64,000 nt of DNA, from positions 55,404,001-55,468,000 of the forward strand of contig CM070903.1 in NCBI GenBank assembly GCA_036417435.1, given 5' to 3'. Of this stretch, positions 56,960 to 64,000 are shown in pieces; position 1 is the stretch's first letter, and each line of letters starts with the position of its first letter. The stretch comes from Inia geoffrensis. Its lineage: Eukaryota > Chordata > Mammalia > Artiodactyla > Iniidae. Made by a program: the position numbers and the translations under genes. The notes beneath the pieces are model-generated. The model worked only from the letters and a program-made list of their open reading frames with translations, did no database searches and was not told where the DNA came from.

Positions 56960-57131
56960 TACATTTAACTCCCACAGTGCATAGCTCAACATGTGATCAA
57001 TAAATAAGCGTTCAGCTGCATTGAGAATAAATGAGGAAGAGACTCCCGTGAGTTTGTCTTGTTGTGCATCAGATTCTTGTCGGTGGGATAAGTATGTCCT
57101 AACCATCTAATAAATGGATTAAAAAAAAAAA
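56960..57131 (+). repeat. Unnamed repeat, copy B, with A-tail
   Basis: 'GCATAGCTCAACATGTGATCAATAAATAAG', 'GAGAATAAATGAGG' and 'CCGTGAGTTTGTC' match copy A. This copy ends with AATAAATGG just before a 12-nt A run (57120-57131), as if polyadenylated. No flanking duplication was found. Confidence 0.5.
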
Positions 57132-58029
57132 GCACCTCTGTTAATTTAGAAACTAAAAGAGGTGAATGTATTATGCTAAGCCTGTTGAAGAATAGGAATT
57201 TGGTGACTTTGTGATGAAGAATGTAAACGCCACCATACAATTATAAGAAAACAGAGAGTTGGGCTTTTGGGGGAGTGTGGTGTGATGGGGAACATGTTCC
57301 AGCCTGTTACTGAATTCCTTGTGTAAGTAGTTTTTCTTCCCTAAGTCACTTCTTTTGGTGCCTTGTCTCTTTCAAGGTAGCTGTTGTTTCTATCTGTAGC
57401 CTAGAGTAGCATGCATTTTGAGAACCATGTTAAGCTCTCCTAAGGCTAAATGTCATGGAGTTGTAAGTATCAGAGATCTTAGAATACATATTCCTTCATG
57501 AGAGAAGGACACAGGAACCAGAACTGCCAGTATAGCTAAGCCGTTCTTTAAATAGTGTGTGTCTTATTAGTATTCATGAAGAGCATGTAGATAACATCTT
57601 GACAGAGTTAAAGTTTCAACTTGAAGAGCTACTGCTTTTCAATAAGGAGTGCATTTAAAGACACTCTTTGCATGAATAGGGTGAATTGCTTCTAAAATGA
57701 GAGTATTACTTTATAGAAAGATATTTTTCATTTAATCTGTCTACAGTTTAAAATTGTCATTAGAATTACAATAAATAATAATGATTAGCACTTGTAGGGC
57801 TTTAATCTTCAAAGAGTTTTAAAGTTAATCTAATTTAATTGTCGCTTGGAGTCATCAGAGATGTACACTTACTTTTCTGCTGTGAACCATTGAAAGTGTT
57901 CACTTTCCAACCCTTCAGTGCTCCCTTTAGGTAGTTCCACGGCTCCTAAGCTGTTTGTTCTATGGGAAATGCCCAGAGCATCAACAGATGGAAGGCTTTA
58001 TATTAGAGCTTCTTTCTTGCCCTAGGTGT
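57132..58029. other. Non-coding, nothing identified
   Basis: No gene or recognisable repeat on either strand. Confidence 0.45.
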
Positions 58030-58240
58030 GCATCTGGGCTCTTGAGTTGGGCTTCCTGCTTCCAGTGCTGGCTTCTCTGCTGCTAACTGTGTGACCTTAG
58101 GCAAGTGGCTTAACCCTCAGCTTCTTCAACTGGGATGTACCTGCCTCAGGGGTTCTTATAAGGATTAAATGAGATAATGAATATTAAGTATGAAGCGATT
58201 AGTATTTAATAAATATTAGCTGTGTATTAGTATTGTTTTT
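58030..58240 (+). mobile_element. MIR SINE remnant
   Basis: 'GTGCTGGCTTCTCTGCTGCTAACTGTGTGACCTTAGGCAAGTGGC' (58064-58108), 'CAACTGGGATGTACCTGCC', 'AAGGATTAAATGAGATAATG' and 'AATAAATATTAGC' in MIR order. Confidence 0.87.
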
Positions 58241-58324
58241 AAAATTATCCTGAGGAACAGTTCATTCTGGGAAGTTGTGATATGTGGTTAAGTATTAGGT
58301 GAGGAAATTATAAGCCATAAATAC

Positions 58325-58700
58325 CCTTTACAGGGACTGCTGTGTACCAGGCTCAGTTTGAGGTCCTGGGACAGAAAAGTAAGAAACCATGACACCTTCC
58401 CTCTAGAAGTTCACAACCTATTTTGTGGAGGATAGTGAGGACGTAGATAAAACTAACTGAAACACCATGGTAAGTGCTTGACCAGCAAGCTCAAGTGTGA
58501 TCAAAGAGCGATGGCATTTGACTTGAGGTTTTCACAGAAAGCTTTAGAAGGGAAGTGATATATTACCTGGGCTTTGGAGGAGGATGTCCGTTTTGGCAGA
58601 AAGTGGGAGAATTTTAGGGAGTGCGCAAGGCAGTGGAAGCAAGGGGTGTCGAGCGCAGCGGCACTCTCAGAAGGTTTTAAGCAGGTTGGTCCAACTTGTG
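58325..58700 (+). repeat. Long ancient interspersed repeat, partial
   Basis: 'GCTGTGTACCAGGCTCAGTTTGAGG', 'CTAGAAGTTCACAACCTA', 'GGTAAGTGCTTGACC' and 'GGCAGTGGAAGCAAGGGG' follow the order of the same ancient family as at 16.0 and 53.8 kb. Confidence 0.5.
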
Positions 58701-59299
58701 GGAAGCTCTAGAGCTACTGATTTACCACCATTTCTTGGTGCTGATTTTTCATCGTCTCTGTAGATCCGAGACAGCTCTAAAGCTTTACAGTCTTAGTTGG
58801 ACCCAGGAGAGGCCTTACTTGAGGTTAGAATGCATGGCTGTCTGACAATGAAATTTCCTGGGCCTCCCTTACCTTCCCCTGTCTCATTTGGTCTGAATTT
58901 CCATTAATATGATTTGAATGGGGTTTTATTGGACATTTAAGAAACAGTTTAAGCTCTAAAATACCCCTGTGACACAGTTAAATTTACACAGTGTTTTAAA
59001 AGCTAAAGTGTACTGATTGCCTAAGTCGTGAGACAAGAGGAAAGACTAGAGGATCTTATAGAATTTATGACTATGCCAAGGCTCTGCTTCTGACTGCATA
59101 TCACTCAGACAAAAGAAAAGAAACTTTCCGTCTTTCTTTTTCAGTTGCTGAGGCTGGAGGTTATATCATCGGGGAGGCATGTGGACCACTGTTAAATGGG
59201 AGTCCTCTGTGCTCTCTGTTGAACTGCATCTTAGGCTGAGTTAAAGGAGAACGTGCTGCCTGTTAAACCCATACTCCCTCTAAAAAGCTGTGGGTAAAG
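58701..59299. other. Non-coding, nothing identified
   Basis: No open frame above about 60 codons and no repeat recognised. Confidence 0.45.
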
Positions 59300-59490
59300 G
59301 GAGGATTTACTAACATGGAGTGAGAACCTTCTAGATGCCAGGCTCTGTGCTGGGTGTTATATAAAAAGTGTTCTCACAGTAGAGCTATTACTTAGTTTTA
59401 ATGTGTGGAAAGATCAGCAAGATGAATAACTTTGCAACAAGCAGTTAGTGGTAGAGGCCGGATTCTAAAGGAGGCCTGCTAGGCTTCAGT
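59300..59490 (-). mobile_element. MIR SINE remnant, antisense
   Basis: 'CTAGATGCCAGGCTCTGTGCTGGGTG', 'AGCAAGATGAATAACTTTGC' and 'GTGGTAGAGGCCGGATTCTAAAGGAGG' in reverse MIR order. Confidence 0.65.
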
Positions 59491-59770
59491 GTTCATTTTT
59501 TTCTTTTGTTAAACGTGGTATTTACTTTGTCCTGTTTCTTCTATGATATTTCTTCTTTAAATTTCTCATGAAGTTTGACCTCAGTAAAGGTCTTCATGAA
59601 TGAACTTGCTGCATTTGAAGAATATAGGTAAATGAAGTTTTTCTTAATTTATCACCAAGTTGATTTACATTTACTTCAGTATTATGAGTACTAATTAGGG
59701 TAACTCATCTGGCAAAGAAAAGGGAACACATGGGTTGGTTTGTTTTTATAAGATAAGTAGATATTCAATA

Positions 59771-59953
59771 CAGCTGACCCTTGAATGCAGGGGTTATATG
59801 GCTTTACAGTCACCTGCCTGTACCCATGGCTCCCCCATCTGTAGATTCAACCAACCGTGGATCATGTAGTAATATAGTCAGTTTTTATTGAAAAAAATCT
59901 GATGTATAAGTGGATGCTCACAGTTCAAACCCGTGTTGTTCAAGGGTAAACTG
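59771..59953. mobile_element. Tigger-type MITE with inverted ends
   Basis: A 183-bp element flanked by TA on both sides (59769-59770 and 59954-59955). The left end, CAGCTGACCCTTGAA, and the reversed right end, CAGTTTACCCTTGAA, are near-perfect inverted repeats. The inside holds 'GATTCAACCAACCGTGGATC', familiar from pogo/Tigger-derived MITEs. It has no coding capacity. Confidence 0.88.
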
Positions 59954-59955
59954 TA

Positions 59956-61974
59956 TTTTGGATAGGGACTTTCAGCCTCCATCGTTTGATAATCTCAGCA
60001 ACATAATTTTATGATATTGAGTCTTTCAAGTACAGGGTCCACTGGTAGTTGAATAACCTGATTTGTTATTCTACAGTTGCCATGCAGAAAGGAAGAAGGA
60101 CCCCTTTTGAATAAAGTCCCCCAATTGCTTCATTCATTACATATAGATTGCTAGCTTAATTTGCTCATGTTCCAGAACAAGAAGCCGAACTTTATAATGT
60201 GTGGGGGGTTTTTAGTGGCAAAATAATTACAAAGGTAGCCCTCTGTTACTGTCAGAAATTAACAATTTTTCCTCCTCACTGTTGAAATAAGAAAAGCAAT
60301 ATGCTTGAGTCTGAAAATTCTGCCTTCTTTTCCCTTTTCTTTCTCAGAAGGTGTTTTTCTTCATCTTTTCTTGCATCCTCCTCCCTTGCTTTGTCATTAC
60401 TTCTGAATGATAATCAGGAGCATCATCCCCTCCCCACCCTCCCCACACACACATTCTTTTGCCTTCTTTCAACAGTTTGAAAACAGATCCATGGTGAATT
60501 AAAAAGTAATCAGATAACTATAAGTTATTAAAATCTCTAGTTTATAGTTTGGGGTATTTCATGGTCATTAGGTCAGTTACACTTTTCTTGACTGTTTTGT
60601 CCGAGGTTTACTATCTTCAATTCAGCTTTCATTCATGCCAAAAGTACTTACTTCCCCCCTACTTTGTTCTAGACTGTGCTAGATAGAGGTTATCAATCTT
60701 ACTTTTCCTACAACCCAGGGGTTCGGTGGTTCTCACACAGAACATTGCCACCCTGGCCCACATTCAGTGTTATACATAGTTTTCAGACCTCCTTTTTTCC
60801 CACTCAGGAAGAAATATCTGAATTCACAGGAATGAGAGAGATGGGGGTTAATTTTGAAGCCATCCTACTGTATAAAAATAGTGAATTATCACCATAATTT
60901 AGCATGGAGTTTCATATGGTGGTTTATAACAATTCTCACAACTGACTGATCTTGATGTTCTGATAAGCCAGATGCTTCTATATAAAGATAACTAGTCTTG
61001 GATCATCAAGAAAAAGGCCTAGTGATGGAGGTAGGATGTACCCAAATAATTGTAATTCAAGGGGAAATGTGGTAAGTGTTGTTAGCAATATAAAATCTTT
61101 CTATTGTATTTATGGGGATGGAGAGATTAATTTTGGGAGTATCAGAGAAGATATACATTATCGTAGTGCCGTAGCAGCTATGTGGAAAGAATCAGAACAT
61201 TGAGGTGGGAAGAGGTGAATGTGGTTATTTTGAACCCCAAAGCCACATATACCATCCATTCATTTGATTCTTGATATTCTATTTTCTGTTTGAATATTGA
61301 AATTACACATAAATATATGCAAAGGCACATACACTTAAACACAATTCACACATAATCAAATAGCATAATCAGAATCCTCGAGGCTAAATGATGTATTTTT
61401 CTCTAGGCACCGGCAATCACTTTGACCTCTCCCATTGATAACAGCTTGCCTGACGTATAGTTTCCCATTAATTTCTTTTACTGTTTAAAAAATGTGTTAT
61501 AAAATATCCGGTATTAAACCCCAGTATGGGTTTAATTACCACTCAAGCATCTCATCCTGAAGTGATTAATAAGCCACAAAAATAGCTGTTTCCTCTTCTC
61601 TCTATATAGCGTTGGTATTTTTAGAAATCGGGTTTTCCATGCCAAGTTTTATTTGTAGATAGACTGGGAATCGTTAAATGGTCTATCAATTCAAAGAAAT
61701 CGTTGTTCCTTTATTATTTATTAAGAGCATACCAGATAACTAATTCCATTTAGAGTTTTCAATAACTTCTACTCTTGAGGCAGCCACATGAATCATATAA
61801 TTGCTTCAGATACTCAGCAGAAATTTCTTGCTAAGAAAACCACGGGAACATGTTTTTCTCACCTCCCCACCCTTTTTTTTTTTTTTTTTTGGCTAGACGC
61901 AGCTTTTAATAATGAGGATTTTATCAAAATGAAGATTAAAAGTTTATTAAGATGAAGATTTTATTGTAGTACAA
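59956..61974. other. Non-coding, no gene supported
   Basis: A 73-codon open frame at 60676-60897 is featureless. An 18-nt T run lies near 61873-61890. No confident repeats. Confidence 0.45.
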
Positions 61975-62200
61975 GAAATAATCTGAATGTCTATCAATCA
62001 TGGAATAATTGAGAAAATTGTGATATGTTCCTATTTTGGAATATTATATAGTTATTACAAAATGAGGATGATCAAGGTGTATTGACTTAGAAGAGGATGA
62101 TATTTTCAACTTAAAAGTTTTAAATGGCTGTGTTCACTGATATATTTGTGTATAGAAAAAGGTACAGAATGATATTGTCCTAAGGATATTAAAGTTGGTC
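61975..62200 (+). mobile_element. Ancient L1 3'-region remnant
   Basis: 'GAATGTCTATCAATCATGGAATAATTGAG', 'TTTTGGAATATTATATAGTTATTACAAAATGAGG' and 'TTTGTGTATAGAAAAAGG' follow old L1M 3' text in sense. Confidence 0.7.
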
Positions 62201-62229
62201 AAAGGATAGGAAAACAGAGGGGATGATGA

Positions 62230-62650
62230 TTAACAGAAGAGAATCCAGAAGTAGACTTATACACATGTGGTAATGTAGTATAGGATAAAAGTAGCATTTC
62301 AAAGGAATGGGGAAAAGCTGGATGATTTAATAAATGGTTTGGAACAGTTGGTTAGCTATTTGGGGAAAAAAAAAAAGCTAGATCCCTCCCTCACTCCTTT
62401 GTCAGAATGAATTCCAGATTGATCAGTTATTTACATGGTTTCTTTAAAATAATGAAGTCACGTAAGTTCTCAAAGGAAACATTAGTGAATATTTTTCGAT
62501 TTTGAAGTGAAGAAGACTTAAATGTGACCCCAAACTCAGAAACAAGGAAGGAAGATTAAAAAATTGCTTATGTCGTATTGTTTTGAAGCCTTGAGAACTA
62601 GATGAATATTGAAACTATATGTTCATGGATCCTAGTGTCAGCAACATGGC
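62230..62650 (+). mobile_element. Ancient L1 ORF2 C-terminal remnant
   Basis: 'ACAGAAGAGAATCCAGAAGTAGACTTATACAC', 'GGGGAAAAGCTGGATGATTTAATAAATGG' and 'GGTTAGCTATTTGGGG' match, in order, the L1 ORF2 region before the C-terminus in sense. It is not open. It lies downstream of text that belongs further 3' in L1, so it is a separate insertion from the fragment at 61975. Confidence 0.72.
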
Positions 62651-62668
62651 ATTAAAAGTTTATTGATA

Positions 62669-62872
62669 GGGCTTCCCTGGTGGTGCAGTGGTTGAGAGTC
62701 CGCCTGCCAATGCAGGGGACACGGGTTCGTGCCCCGGTCCGGGAAGATCCCACATGCCACCGAGTGGCTGGGCCCGTGAGCCATGGCTGCTGAGCCTGCG
62801 CGTCCGGAGCCTGTGCTCCGCAACGGGAGAGGCCACAACAGTGCCAGGCCTGTGTACCACACACACACAAAA
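62669..62872 (+). mobile_element. CHR-type SINE, about 200-bp subtype
   Basis: Complete copy from 'GGGCTTCCCTGGTGGTGCAG' to 'GTACCACACACACAC' and a short A-tail. A perfect 13-nt duplication, AAAAGTTTATTGA, lies at 62654-62666 and 62873-62885. A (CA)n replaces part of the usual tail. Confidence 0.94.
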
Positions 62873-63019
62873 AAAAGTTTATTGAAAAAAAAAAGTACTT
62901 TGCAAGTGTTTGGACCAATACAGATTTCAACTGACCAAAAAGACCACCACCCTGTGATTTTGGCAATGGCATTTACGTTTGTAATTGTCAGCATGAACCA
63001 TTTAAGTTGATGGCATTTA

Positions 63020-63240
63020 GCTGTATTGTTTCAATTTTCACATGACTATGTATAAAGAGTAATTTGTGTATTAATGTTACTTCAAATGAATGAATGAAAA
63101 ATATTAAATAATTATGAGAAAGCATGTAAGAAACTGTGTATAATTTACCTTTGGGCTGTGGGACTGGGCATGATGGAGAAGGTAAACCTCATTTTTTGTT
63201 ATTTTCACCTTTATAATATAAATATGTAGTTTCTTTCATT
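63020..63240 (+). mobile_element. Possible L1 3'UTR remnant
   Basis: 'TTTGGGCTGTGGGACTGGGCATGATGG' followed by 'TTTGTTATTTTCACCTTTATAATATAAATATG' resembles old L1 3'UTRs in sense and may continue the fragment at 62230. Confidence 0.45.
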
Positions 63241-64000
63241 GAGAAAAACTTTAAAAAATATTCACTGAAAAATAATTTAGAATTTTCAGCTTCTGAAAGA
63301 TATTGTCAGATTCATAGCCTGACTATAGCCTAGCTATTTCAGCCAATCGTCTTTTAGGGGAAAAAAGCCTAGAGAGCAAAACTTTGTTGCTGGATTGTAG
63401 TGCATATGTAATAGGGAGATGCAGAGATCTTTGTGATTTGTTGTATCACAGGCCGGTGCAGAAGGGTGCTCATCCCACTAAGTGATTCATGCATAGATGG
63501 GATCCTTGGAGGCTGCACAGTTAGTTTTTGAAAAATGTGTGTCGTCTTATGAAATAGTTTTATTTTAAATCTAAAACACTTGATTCTTATAAAGCATTCA
63601 TTTTACTTAATAATACTTCAGACTCAGATTTATCATAGTACAGAATGTGAAATTCATGTAAATTATGATAAAATAGGAGCCATTGGAGAATGTAGGGAGG
63701 CCCACCTCTATGAGCACCTTTGCTCCCCTGGGAGGCATCTTTCACATTCCTCTGGTGGAAAACTTTGAGAAACACTATTTTGAGTAAATATGAACAGGTG
63801 ACAGTAACTTGTAATCATCCTAACACTTTATTTGGGTTTTGAGTTCTGAAGTTATGAAGTGGAAGGAAGCAGATTTCATAAAAGGCAAATTTTATTAGCA
63901 ATTTAACCCACTAAAATGAATGTTTGATTATGTACTTAGTTCTTACTGAATCCAGTAAATGTCTAAGCTGGTAGATATTTTAATCATTAAAACTATAATC
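63241..64000. other. Non-coding window end; possible short hAT piece
   Basis: No gene. 'AACTTTGAGAAACACTATTTTG' near 63761-63782 resembles the end of a MER5-type hAT element, but the rest is too decayed to call. Overlapping open frames at 63580-63775 on both strands are not convincing. Confidence 0.4.

Noticed and set aside
56545..56964. 139-codon minus-strand open frame
   Set aside because: There is no recognisable motif. It spans a GC-richer patch and unique DNA, with no splice or conservation support visible.

Overview
This 64 kb window is nuclear DNA from a mammal, almost certainly a cetacean (whale or dolphin). The main evidence is about fourteen copies of the tRNA-derived CHR-type SINE, with the conserved head 'TTCCCTGGTGGCGCAGTGG'. 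Several are young-looking, with long A-tails and near-perfect target-site duplications. A full-length artiodactyl-type LINE-1 carries the same SINE nested inside it. Older layers are typical of placental mammals: MIR, an L2-like tail, an MLT1 LTR, Tigger and hAT DNA transposons, and degraded L1 3' ends.

I find no protein-coding gene. Every longer open frame belongs to a transposable element (L1 ORF1/ORF2, SINE heads read through, or a Tigger remnant) or is chance or low-complexity sequence. I see no rRNA, no true tRNA, no recognisable snRNA and no CpG island. The window is therefore intergenic or lies within a very long intron. The sequence alone cannot say which, and I could not identify a host gene.

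Layout. 1-5.7 kb: AT-rich sequence with an ancient repeat, a MIR, an antisense SINE, an antisense MLT1 LTR and a 34-nt A tract. 5.7-11.8 kb: a complete minus-strand L1 (5'UTR, ORF1, ORF2, 3'UTR) bounded by a 13-nt duplication, dead in both ORFs and interrupted by a SINE. 11.8-19.1 kb: SINEs, an internally deleted Tigger inside an older repeat, and a 5'-truncated antisense L1 holding a (TG)n tract. 19.1-31.9 kb: mostly old or unique sequence, with MIRs, L1 remnants and one exon-like segment. 31.9-39 kb: a cluster of five antisense SINEs. 39-53 kb: a hAT element with perfect 8-bp duplications, a Z-DNA-type tract, a G-rich tract and two further SINEs. 53.8-59.5 kb: a stack of ancient repeats and MIRs. 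59.5-64 kb: a TA-flanked MITE, L1 remnants and a SINE.

No obviously new biological system is visible. The items most worth a second look are an exon-like segment (22796-22913), an unnamed repeat present twice near 55.6 and 57.0 kb (one copy apparently inside a MIR), strong CTCF-type motifs (one inside the L1 5'UTR, three outside), a long alternating purine-pyrimidine tract, and in-frame changes in the L1 proteins (an 8-residue coiled-coil duplication and a FADD-to-FADN change). Old-repeat boundaries were judged by eye and are approximate to tens of bases.
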